Below, piece after piece: positions 5,211-12,073 of a DNA stretch of 12,073 bases (the stretch's first letter is position 1; every line of letters starts with the position of its first letter). A model generated the notes under the pieces. That model worked only from the letters and a program-made list of their open reading frames with translations, did no database searches and had not been told where the DNA came from. This DNA is from an uncultured Propionivibrio sp. (GTDB taxonomy: Bacteria; Pseudomonadota; Gammaproteobacteria; Burkholderiales; Rhodocyclaceae): assembly GCA_938040985.1 (NCBI GenBank), contig CALHZD010000009.1:1-12073 (forward strand). The letters run 5' to 3'. Position numbers and translations under genes: made by a program.

Positions 5211-8200
5211 TCACGCCTGGACCCTCGACTTGCGCCGCCACAAACCGCCGGCGGAGAAGGCGTTCCAGCCCCACTTCAGCCAGTCAAGCAGCGACCAGGC
5301 CAGCCAGAGCGCCCAGAGCAGCATCAGCCCGCGATAGACCAGAATCGGCAGCGTCAGCATCCAGACACCGGGGGGCGTCGCCTCGGCGCGGTCGAGATAC
5401 CAGTTGAGGCGGAAGGCGTGCGATCCATTGCCGACCACCTGCATGTCCGGATAACCGAGCAGACCGCCTTCGACGATGGAAAACAGCGTGGAAAGCATGA
5501 CCAGCGTCAGCAATACCAGTCCGATCTGGCGCAGGTTAAACGGCCAGTGCGACAGTCTGGACGACATCCGCGCCTGCCATCTGGCCGCTTCGCTTTCCCC
5601 GGCAGCCGCGTGAATCGCCGGATTGAGCGGCGCGGCGGCGCTCTGCCGCGCACGCCAGCCGAATACGGCGAACCAGCCGATGACAATCAGCGCCGACCAC
5701 CACGACGCCTGCGTCAGACCAAGCGCCAGCAGCAGCCACTGCCACGTCCTGCGCAGCGGCCAGCTTGCGTCGCGGGCGCTGAAACGGCCGATCAGCACAG
5801 CGGCGACCAGCAGCACCAGCAGCTTGCCCCAGAACAGAATGGCCGGCCCGATGCCCGGCCCGACAGCCAGCAACAACCAGCGGTCACGCGGCAATTGCAG
5901 CTGCACGCGGTGATTGACGCTGTCCTGGCCGAGATCGACGCGCTGTGTTGCGTAGCGCAGCGCCATGTCCTGCTCGGCGCGCCAGAGGATTTCGACGCCC
6001 TGTTTGCCGGGCGCAAGCGGCAGCGTCAAACGCTGGCCATCCAGGCGAATCGGCTGTGTCTTGCCGTCGATGGCGACGCGCTGCAATACCGCGCCTTCCG
6101 GCAAGGTAAGCGTGTGATCGGCGCCGCGGCTGCTACGCAGTGAGAGGCTCAGGTGATAATCGCTCGAACGCGCGCCGGCCGTCACCGCCAGCGCCGAAGT
6201 GTCGATGGTCAGCGTCCGTCCCGGCGCCGGTTGCGGCCGCGTGATCGACAACCGCAAGGTCTCGCCCGGCCAGGGTCGGAAACTCAGGTCGGCATCCTGC
6301 GCGTCCGTGCCCAGCGCCACCGGCGGAAAACCCTGGGCGTCGACGTGCCAGAGCGGTGAAGCGCTCATCATCCAGCTTTCAACCCAGGCGTCGGTTTCAG
6401 GCGCCGTCAGCGTCAGCGCATCGTGCGGCGCCAGGGTCGATACCCAGCCGACACTGGTCGCCTGCGGTGCCAGGTTAACCTGTGCCTGCCCCTCTTTAAC
6501 GACGATACCCGCCGTCGTCACCGACTCGCCCGGTAGCAGCGGCACCTGCACGACCACCGGCGCACCGGGCGGCGAAACGCGGCGCACGGTCGTCTCCACG
6601 CGCCAGTTCAGATCGAAAAACAAGCGTCGTTCGACGCGCAGGAACGGCGGCAGCACGGCGGCATCCTGCGCGTTCTGCGCTTCCTGCCTGCCCCGCGCCG
6701 CCCGGGCGGCATCGGCCGCACTGTCTTTTTCGGCGCGACGGGAGAACTGGAGGGTATCGGCAACGCCGGATTCTTCGGATATGCCGGCCACCTCCCAGCC
6801 GTCGGCTTGTACTTCGACGCGGCGCGGCCGCAGCGGCAAAGGCAACTGCACGACATCGGCGGCCGGCAGAACCCCGAACAGTTCGACGCGCGAACGCCCT
6901 GCCGGCGCCAGCAGCCAGGCATTTTCGTTTTCGGTATAGACGTAAGCCGGTTTGCCGTCGATGCGCGCCTCACTCGCCAGCCATTGCTTGACGCCACCCG
7001 GCAGCGGCAGCGCCACGTCGCTCACTGCCTCGACATCGAGGATCAGACGCAGGCTGCCATCTGCCAGATGAACGGAAAGGCGTGAAATATCGGCGCATTC
7101 CGGCAGGCATTCGGCTGGGCGCGTGAGTTTTTCACGCAAGGCGTCGAGCAGCGCCTTGTTCGGCAGTTCCGCCCGCGCCGGCCCGCTCAGTCCGGCGGTC
7201 AGCACGAGGCCCAGCACGACCAGCAGTACGGCGGGCTGAATGCGCCCGGAGTGTGCATACTGCGCCACAGGCGACACGCCTTCTTTCCGCGCGAAGCCGC
7301 CCAGCCAGCCCCAAGACCGGCCGCCGCCCCGACCACCCATACCGCCTGTTTTTCCGGCAGCGCGCGGCACCAGATCAAGAATGCGCGCCAGCAGACCGGC
7401 CAGCAGCGCTAGGCGCAAAACGACGAGCAGCTTATTGGCCAGCGGCGAAAGCAGCCAGAGATCGAGCATCTGATCCTGGGCAACGGGGCCATTCCACGTC
7501 AGCGAGTGTACATTCCAGCGCCAGTTGGGCAAGCCGTTACCGGTCTGTACCTTGGCGTCCGGGTCGGCAATTTGGTAGACATTGCGTTTGGCCGCCTGCA
7601 TCGGGGTTTCGTGCTGACGGGCGCGCATCGCACTCTTGGCGGCCATGCTGCTGGAAGAAGCGGCATGGCGCGGCGCGGCAGCCATTTTGGCTGGCACTTT
7701 CTCTAACTGGACCGCCTCCGGCGCGGGCATCGCCATCACCTGCGGAGCTTCGCGCGCATCTATGGCTTCTTCCTGAACGGCAGCGTCCTCATCCTCCCGC
7801 AGAGCGTCCATTTCATTGCGGGAGTACGGCTGCGCCGTTCCGGCCTGCGCCGTGCGCAAACCGTCGCCTTCCAGCACGGGGTAGAGCGCCATCCGCACCT
7901 GATCCACGGCAAAGGAGAGTAGATGCAGCGTCAGCAGCAATGCACCGGCGCAACGGATGAAATGCATGCCGCGTTTCATGCGCCCTTCCGGCAGCACGCG
8001 ATACAGCGCCACGGCAGCGATCAGCAGCAGCCAGTCCCAGGTCGGTGCATCCGCTTCCTGATAGACCAGAATCATAGCCAGCAGCGCCACGGCGCCCCAG
8101 CCCACGCCCCAAAGGCGGCCGGCCGCCAGCGCAGTCAGCATGACCAGGAAGAAATCAAGCAGATTCCATTGCGCCAGCCAGGCGCCGCCGGCGCGATCCA

Positions 8201-9806
8201 CGCCCGATGCGTGCAGCAGCCGCCAGCCGGCGGGCAGGTTCAGCGTCATGTTCAGACGCTCGGCGTCGTGCTGCCAGCCGATGGCGCTAAAGCGGTGCGG
8301 CGCGCCGGAAATTTCGCTGTCGGCGCTCATGGTCAGCTGGCCGCGTTTGCCCTCGACGCCCGCCGTGTCTTCCGCCTCGCCGCTGCGCGTAATCAATTGC
8401 GCCTCACCGTCGATATCGACGCGGCCCAGCTTGGCCGGCGCGGCAACCTCCAGCCGCCGAGCGCGGCCGATTTCCCCGGACAGACGGTCGCTGACGGTCA
8501 GCGTACCGCCGTCGAAACTCAACCATGCCTGACGTTCGAGGCTCAGGCGATCCGGCGCGGGGTCACTGTCGCCGCGACGGATTTCCTTGAGCGTCAACGT
8601 TTCGCCGGGGCGCATCAGATAACTGGGCAGACGCCGCCATTCCATAGGCAGATCGGTCTGCTGCGGATCGACAGAAGCGACGCCTTCGACCGTTGCGCTG
8701 CGAATCGACGGATCGGCCTGGAAGACCCAGGCCTCCTCGTCGGCCAGCAGTGGCGCCTCGCCCGTCGAGGTGGCTTCCGCATTTTCCGTACTCTCCGTAT
8801 TTTTCACCGCATCGGCCGGCGGCTCGCCCGGCCTGTTCTCTTGTTCGTTTTGTCCGCCTTGTTCGCTTTGCCCATTGTTGCGGTTATCCGCTGTATCGGC
8901 CTGACCAGCAATCTTTTCTTCGCCGCCCTCGCCGGCCAGCGTCAGCGCCTTGACCGCGCCCGGATAGCGGGCGATCAGCGTGATGTCCCAACGGCCTGCG
9001 CGCGCCTGCACGCGCAGGTCGCCCGCCTGCGTCAGCGCCGCCGGCAAGGGCGAGCGCAAATCCTGCGGCAATGCGCCGGGCAGCAGGATGCGGCCAAGCG
9101 TCAGCTCGCGCGCCTTGCCGGAAACGTCGAGCCGGATGCGCGTTTCGACGGTGACGGGAACTCCGTCGGCCAGTTTGCGATAAACGCGAATTTGCGCTTC
9201 GTCGCCCGCTTCGCGTTCGCTGCGGCCTTGTAGTCGGAGCTGGTTGTCCTCATCGCGCACCGGCCGGGCAACGATCTTGCCGTCGATTTCCAGATGCAGC
9301 AGCGCGGCGCGCGCCGGCAAAGCGAGCAACTCAGGCATCGCCCGCCAGGCAAGGCGACCGCTGAGGCGGTGGCTGCCTTCCTCCAGGCGCACCGAAGGCA
9401 CGCCGCCGCGGCCGATCACAACCGCCGGCTTGCCGTCGACCTGCACGTCCTGCGGCCAATACCGCGTCTCGCCGGGTAGTTCGACCCAGCTAGGGCGATA
9501 GACGCGCCAATACTGGGCAAAGGCAGCGCCCCGGCTGTCCGCTTTCAGTTCAAGCGCGCCCGGCCAGACGCACTGCCGCGGCGCATCCTGATTGAACAGA
9601 TGCGGACAGGCGGCGTCGGGAACCTCATCGAGCGCCCACGGCACCCAGGTTTTGAGCGGTTCGGGCACGGCGGCGCGCGGAAAGTCGGAGGTTTCCGCCG
9701 ACTCCGCCGCTACGGCATACGTACAAACGCAGACACACAGGCAAAAAGCCAGCCGGCATATTTTTTTCGCCCAAACGGGCCAGTCAGTTTTCATCATCGG
9801 TTCCAT
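5211..9806 (-). CDS. Giant multi-spanning inner-membrane protein, function unknown
   Basis: A 1531-residue protein of a conserved proteobacterial family that I recognise but cannot name; its function is unknown. Layout by eye: signal peptide (about 1-34, AVA-AES cleavage); beta-rich periplasmic region (35-545) interrupted by a Gln/Asn/Glu/Thr-rich linker (300-350); a membrane cluster (about 549-635); a polar Ala/Met/Glu linker (640-745); DPDAKVQTGNGLPNWRWN (748-765); a membrane segment (785-810); a Gly-rich stretch (821-837); a signal-like segment (857-879); a second beta-rich region (880-1308) with a Cys-x-x-x-Cys pair (900, 904); then four to six C-terminal membrane segments (1309-1339, 1355-1385, 1425-1447, 1479-1510). 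Met5 (9794) or Met4 (9797) is a better start than Met1: GGAA precedes them at suitable distance and Met1 has none. It is a single long frame with no break. It lies downstream of the Tat-exported propeller gene, 352 bp away, same strand. Confidence 0.85.
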   Translation of the reverse strand: MEPMMKTDWPVWAKKICRLAFCLCVCVCTYAVAAESAETSDFPRAAVPEPLKTWVPWALDEVPDAACPHLFNQDAPRQCVWPGALELKADSRGAAFAQYWRVYRPSWVELPGETRYWPQDVQVDGKPAVVIGRGGVPSVRLEEGSHRLSGRLAWRAMPELLALPARAALLHLEIDGKIVARPVRDEDNQLRLQGRSEREAGDEAQIRVYRKLADGVPVTVETRIRLDVSGKARELTLGRILLPGALPQDLRSPLPAALTQAGDLRVQARAGRWDITLIARYPGAVKALTLAGEGGEEKIAGQADTADNRNNGQSEQGGQNEQENRPGEPPADAVKNTESTENAEATSTGEAPLLADEEAWVFQADPSIRSATVEGVASVDPQQTDLPMEWRRLPSYLMRPGETLTLKEIRRGDSDPAPDRLSLERQAWLSFDGGTLTVSDRLSGEIGRARRLEVAAPAKLGRVDIDGEAQLITRSGEAEDTAGVEGKRGQLTMSADSEISGAPHRFSAIGWQHDAERLNMTLNLPAGWRLLHASGVDRAGGAWLAQWNLLDFFLVMLTALAAGRLWGVGWGAVALLAMILVYQEADAPTWDWLLLIAAVALYRVLPEGRMKRGMHFIRCAGALLLTLHLLSFAVDQVRMALYPVLEGDGLRTAQAGTAQPYSRNEMDALREDEDAAVQEEAIDAREAPQVMAMPAPEAVQLEKVPAKMAAAPRHAASSSSMAAKSAMRARQHETPMQAAKRNVYQIADPDAKVQTGNGLPNWRWNVHSLTWNGPVAQDQMLDLWLLSPLANKLLVVLRLALLAGLLARILDLVPRAAGKTGGMGGRGGGRSWGWLGGFARKEGVSPVAQYAHSGRIQPAVLLVVLGLVLTAGLSGPARAELPNKALLDALREKLTRPAECLPECADISRLSVHLADGSLRLILDVEAVSDVALPLPGGVKQWLASEARIDGKPAYVYTENENAWLLAPAGRSRVELFGVLPAADVVQLPLPLRPRRVEVQADGWEVAGISEESGVADTLQFSRRAEKDSAADAARAARGRQEAQNAQDAAVLPPFLRVERRLFFDLNWRVETTVRRVSPPGAPVVVQVPLLPGESVTTAGIVVKEGQAQVNLAPQATSVGWVSTLAPHDALTLTAPETDAWVESWMMSASPLWHVDAQGFPPVALGTDAQDADLSFRPWPGETLRLSITRPQPAPGRTLTIDTSALAVTAGARSSDYHLSLSLRSSRGADHTLTLPEGAVLQRVAIDGKTQPIRLDGQRLTLPLAPGKQGVEILWRAEQDMALRYATQRVDLGQDSVNHRVQLQLPRDRWLLLAVGPGIGPAILFWGKLLVLLVAAVLIGRFSARDASWPLRRTWQWLLLALGLTQASWWSALIVIGWFAVFGWRARQSAAAPLNPAIHAAAGESEAARWQARMSSRLSHWPFNLRQIGLVLLTLVMLSTLFSIVEGGLLGYPDMQVVGNGSHAFRLNWYLDRAEATPPGVWMLTLPILVYRGLMLLWALWLAWSLLDWLKWGWNAFSAGGLWRRKSRVQA

Positions 9807-10158
9807 CGTTATCAGGCCGTCATGGCCGTATTAATGCGGTAAGCGTATACCGCCTTGCGCAGCGAGGCAAACCTTCGGCGGAGCGCTGCATCTATCGTTA
9901 AACATCTAAAAAATCGTCACGGCGTTGCGTCGCCTTGCCGTACTCCCTGTACTGTCTGCGGCGGCGCGCCTTGTTACACTTTTTTATCTATTCAACTATA
10001 TCAATGAGCCGGCATCACCAGCCGCCAGGCAGCGCGAAAGCGCCGCCGGCCGGCCAATCTGCCGCAAAAGCCCACCGTATCGGCGAAATTCCCGCCATCA
10101 CGAGCATATCCGGCGCTTATCCTGCCGTCCGCCACGAGGTTTTCCCCCGCGCATTCCC
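9807..10158. other. Intergenic region upstream of the giant membrane protein gene
   Basis: This 352-bp gap lies between the propeller stop and the giant protein start, both on the - strand. A candidate - strand promoter for the giant gene combines TTGCCT with TATACG at about 9851-9846, but the spacer of about 15 bp is short. An unusually AT-rich island at about 9974-10003 contains a T6 run and TATATC; no + strand gene follows it. The repeat at 9921-9976 is inside. No gene is supported. Confidence 0.45.
9921..9976. repeat. Dispersed repeat, single copy upstream of the giant gene
   Basis: The core reads GCCTTGCCGTACT, then GTACTGTCTGCGG, then CGCCTTGT. It shares this order of blocks with the two tandem copies at 11489-11693, with different bases between GTAC and GTAC. 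GTAC-N5-GTAC and the flanking GGCG/CGCC blocks make it partly palindromic. On the - strand it closely resembles a common Neisseriaceae intergenic repeat (AAGGCG...GCCGCAGACAGTAC...AGTACGGCAAGGCG), as I remember it. Confidence 0.65.
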
Positions 10159-11454
10159 TCAGTAGCACAGGCTGTTGTTACTACCCATGCGGATATGGCC
10201 GGCCATAATGATGCGCGGTACGCGCACGGGCGCGAGCATTTCGCGCGTATGAATGTCGTAGCGAAAAATCTGCGGCAACTGCTCGTCGATCGCCACCAGC
10301 GCCGTCTTGCTGTCGCCCGTCACCCACATGTCCACGACCTGCGCGCGAAAGCGGAACAGCTTGCGCTCGTCCGGATCATCGAACGACTGGAACAGCAGCC
10401 CCTTGTCGCCGCCCAGCAGCCACGTGCTCTCCAGCCAACCGCTGCGGATGATGCGCGGCGAAAAATCAACGCGGAAGCGTTGCGCTTTGGCGGCGTCCTG
10501 CTTGAGGTCGAAAAGCGCGACATTGCCTTCCACGTCAGCAAAAATCACGCGCTGCGTGTTAGCGTCGATATAGGGCATGATCATCGGCTCGTTGGTCGTG
10601 CCGACGGTGCGCATGGGGCCGGTGGAATGCAGCGCGTCCGTTTCCGGAAAATAGATCAGCCCTTCCGATCCGTCGTCGACGGTCAGCGCGAGCAGATGGT
10701 CCTCCGGGCTGGCGACGCCGATGCCGAAGCCGGCGCGGCTTTTGATGCGGCGCGAGAAGTCGATTTCTTTCCACAGCGGTTTCGTTGCCGCTTTTTTTGC
10801 CTGCCCGCTTTTTGCATTTTTTACATCTTCGGCGGCATTGAGGTTCCTCGCCGCCTGGTCGAATCGATGCAAAAAAATGCGCGGGCGTTCTTCATCGAGA
10901 ATCCAGAACGAACGGCTGAACGAGCTGAAGAGCAGCGAATAAAAGGTGTCGAGCACGGTCTGGCGCTGCGGCGAATCGAAACGCCGCGAAAAAATATGCA
11001 CGGAAAAGTCTTCGTAATCGATCATGCCGACCCGGTCGCGCAGGCTGACAGCGAGCAGTTTCGACTGCGGCACGAAGAAAATCTGGTAGACCGGCGCCGG
11101 CAGCCGCAGGAAGCGCTTTTCGCGCGTCGTCAGGTTGAACAGGCAGATGCCGGACACTTCCGGCGAACCGATGGCCATCATGGCGTCGTCGCGCGCCATT
11201 TCAAAGACGTGCGGGCGGAAGCCTAAATCCAGGGTCTCGATGTAATCGCCGCTGACAATATCGACGATGCTGATGAAATTGGAGAATTTGTCGGCGACAA
11301 AGGCATAGCGGGTCGGCGACTCGTTCAGCGCCACCTGCCCGGGTTTGAGCTTGACGCTATCGATATCCGCCCAGCCCGGCGCGCCGAATGCGCCCGCGCC
11401 GGGTAGCGCCAGCAAGGTGCCGCTCGCTGATAAAAGAAATTTCCGCCGCTTCAT
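10159..11454 (-). CDS. Tat-exported beta-propeller protein (YVTN-like), function unknown
   Basis: A 431-residue protein with a twin-arginine signal: MKRRKFLLSASGTLLALPGA, with Arg3-Arg4 and a small-residue h-region ending near 21-30. Export by Tat suggests it folds or takes up a cofactor in the cytoplasm before reaching the periplasm. The mature part is made of repeated four-strand blades: YAFVADKFSNFISIVDIVSG (50-69) is the clearest, with further blades at about 88-115, 122-150, 243-272, 296-318, 338-360 and 371-400. This suits a six- or seven-bladed propeller. A Lys/Ala/Asn-rich insert (203-226) breaks the series. Start at 11454: AAGGA lies 5 bases upstream; the ATG at 11460 directly abuts the GGAAGG and is less likely. 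The frame stays open upstream to 11808, but that part is translated repeat DNA. No catalytic residues or cofactor motif are recognised. Confidence 0.8.
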   Translation of the reverse strand: MKRRKFLLSASGTLLALPGAGAFGAPGWADIDSVKLKPGQVALNESPTRYAFVADKFSNFISIVDIVSGDYIETLDLGFRPHVFEMARDDAMMAIGSPEVSGICLFNLTTREKRFLRLPAPVYQIFFVPQSKLLAVSLRDRVGMIDYEDFSVHIFSRRFDSPQRQTVLDTFYSLLFSSFSRSFWILDEERPRIFLHRFDQAARNLNAAEDVKNAKSGQAKKAATKPLWKEIDFSRRIKSRAGFGIGVASPEDHLLALTVDDGSEGLIYFPETDALHSTGPMRTVGTTNEPMIMPYIDANTQRVIFADVEGNVALFDLKQDAAKAQRFRVDFSPRIIRSGWLESTWLLGGDKGLLFQSFDDPDERKLFRFRAQVVDMWVTGDSKTALVAIDEQLPQIFRYDIHTREMLAPVRVPRIIMAGHIRMGSNNSLCY

Positions 11455-11488
11455 TTTCATCCTTCCAAAAATCCGCTCTGAATAGAAC

Positions 11489-11693
11489 GGCTTCCTTTGC
11501 CGAAATACGGCGTTGCCGTGTTGATCTGGCCTTGCCGTACTGAGTGTACTGCTTGCGGTTTGACCGCCTTGTCTTTGGCAAAGTCGAGCGATAGCGGCTT
11601 CCTTTACCAAAATACCGCGTTGGCTCGTCTTACCGTACTCAGTGTACTGCTTGCGGTTTGACCGCCTTGTCTTTGGCAAAGTTGAGCCGCTAT
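11489..11693. repeat. Two tandem copies of the dispersed repeat upstream of the propeller gene
   Basis: Copy 1 covers 11489-11595 and copy 2 covers 11596-11693. Both begin GGCTTCCTTT and end near GGCAAAGT, and 42 bases are identical (11543-11584 and 11641-11682). In copy 1, CTTTGCC (11495-11501) is complementary to GGCAAAG (11577-11583), so the element has short inverted ends; copy 2 has CTTTACC. Inside are GTAC-N5-GTAC and a GCGGT-TTG-ACCGC hairpin. Size and ends recall a miniature non-coding element. It occupies the leader or promoter region of the propeller gene. Confidence 0.8.
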
Positions 11694-11708
11694 TTGAGCT
11701 TGTGGAGT

Positions 11709-12020
11709 TTTCTCTGAAACCCATAAAAACCGGGCAGAAAACATAAAATGCCCGGAAGCCCCTTAAATACATGGGCTTCAGGACGTCAAAAAACATAAAC
11801 CGGAACACCGTGCCCGACTAACCCTCTGAATCCGCGCGGATAGGGCGCTTCCTGGCAGACGCCTCTGGAACCCTCGTAGATAAAGGAACTCAGAGCATAC
11901 CCCGCTGAAATGCCCTGTTTACAAGGGCTTCAGGGCATCCCCCTTGGAAATGCACGCAAATAAAGAACTTGCGGGCATACTTCTCTGAGATGCCCTAAAT
12001 ACGCGGGCTAGCGGGCAGGC
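11709..12020. repeat. Right array of degenerate 40-bp palindromic repeats
   Basis: Two diverged units can be read at 11709-11748 and 11749-11787. A 34-bp AT-rich spacer follows, then five clear units at 11822-11860, 11861-11900, 11901-11940, 11941-11980 and 11981-12020. The register is 39-40 bp. The unit at 11901-11940 is closest to the one at 885-924: both have TGCCCTGTT or TGCCCTGTTT, ACAAGGG and GGGCATCC. It is the same family as the array beside thiE and also varies between all units. The last bases of the window (12021-12073) no longer fit the pattern and show nothing recognisable. Confidence 0.85.
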
Positions 12021-12073
12021 GTCCTGAAGCTAAAAAAGAACTACTAAAGCATGTGCGCTGACTTCCACCTACG

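Noticed and set aside
4729..5274. 181-residue - strand frame between the giant gene and the sirtuin gene
   Set aside because: It overlaps both neighbours in another frame, lacks a Shine-Dalgarno and is compositionally noise-like.
4956..6143. 395-residue + strand frame
   Set aside because: It overlaps the 3' end of the giant gene antisense, has Arg/Gln/Pro-rich composition and no Shine-Dalgarno or domain.
7923..9233. 436-residue + strand frame opposite the giant gene
   Set aside because: Antisense shadow rich in Arg, Gln and Ala with no recognisable domain, wholly inside an intact - strand gene.
9974..10003. AT-rich TTACAC-N17-TATATC promoter on the + strand
   Set aside because: No gene follows on the + strand before the antisense propeller gene, so it has no supported target.
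9925..11226. 433-residue + strand frame opposite the propeller gene
   Set aside because: Antisense shadow with His/Arg-rich composition; the - strand frame has a Tat signal, Shine-Dalgarno and propeller blades.

Overview
The window is clearly GC-rich, with dense genes on both strands, and fits a proteobacterium, most likely a betaproteobacterium. The evidence is protein-level resemblance (DinJ/YafQ, ThiM, ThiE, sirtuin) plus a short dispersed repeat whose core closely matches, from memory, an intergenic repeat common in Neisseriaceae. No rRNA or housekeeping marker is present, so the assignment is tentative. I see no tRNA, CRISPR array, transposase or phage gene.

Left end (1-928): a decayed DinJ/YafQ-type toxin-antitoxin module on the + strand. 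The antitoxin reading frame is intact, but its Shine-Dalgarno and family N-terminus point to an ATC where ATG is expected. The toxin carries two compensating frameshifts that put its catalytic residues in different frames. Perfect 55-bp direct repeats (1-55 and 871-925) bracket the module and belong to a degenerate array of about 40-bp palindromic units.

Centre (929-5210): a two-gene thiamine operon on the - strand, thiM then thiE, with an ATGA overlap. Divergent from it is a histidine phosphatase on the + strand, which converges on a sirtuin-type NAD-dependent deacetylase on the - strand. No TPP riboswitch is visible upstream of thiM.

Right half (5211-11454): two exported or envelope proteins on the - strand. 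A 431-residue Tat-exported beta-propeller lies upstream of a 1531-residue multi-spanning inner-membrane protein with two large beta-rich regions. I recognise the latter as a conserved family of unknown function. Both genes are preceded by copies of the Neisseriaceae-like repeat; two tandem copies lie upstream of the propeller gene.

Right end (11455-12073): no gene; it holds the tandem repeats and a second, longer array of the 40-bp palindromic family. The points most worth following are the periodic palindromic arrays, the giant membrane protein with its internal signal-peptide-like junction, and the stepwise decay of the toxin-antitoxin pair.
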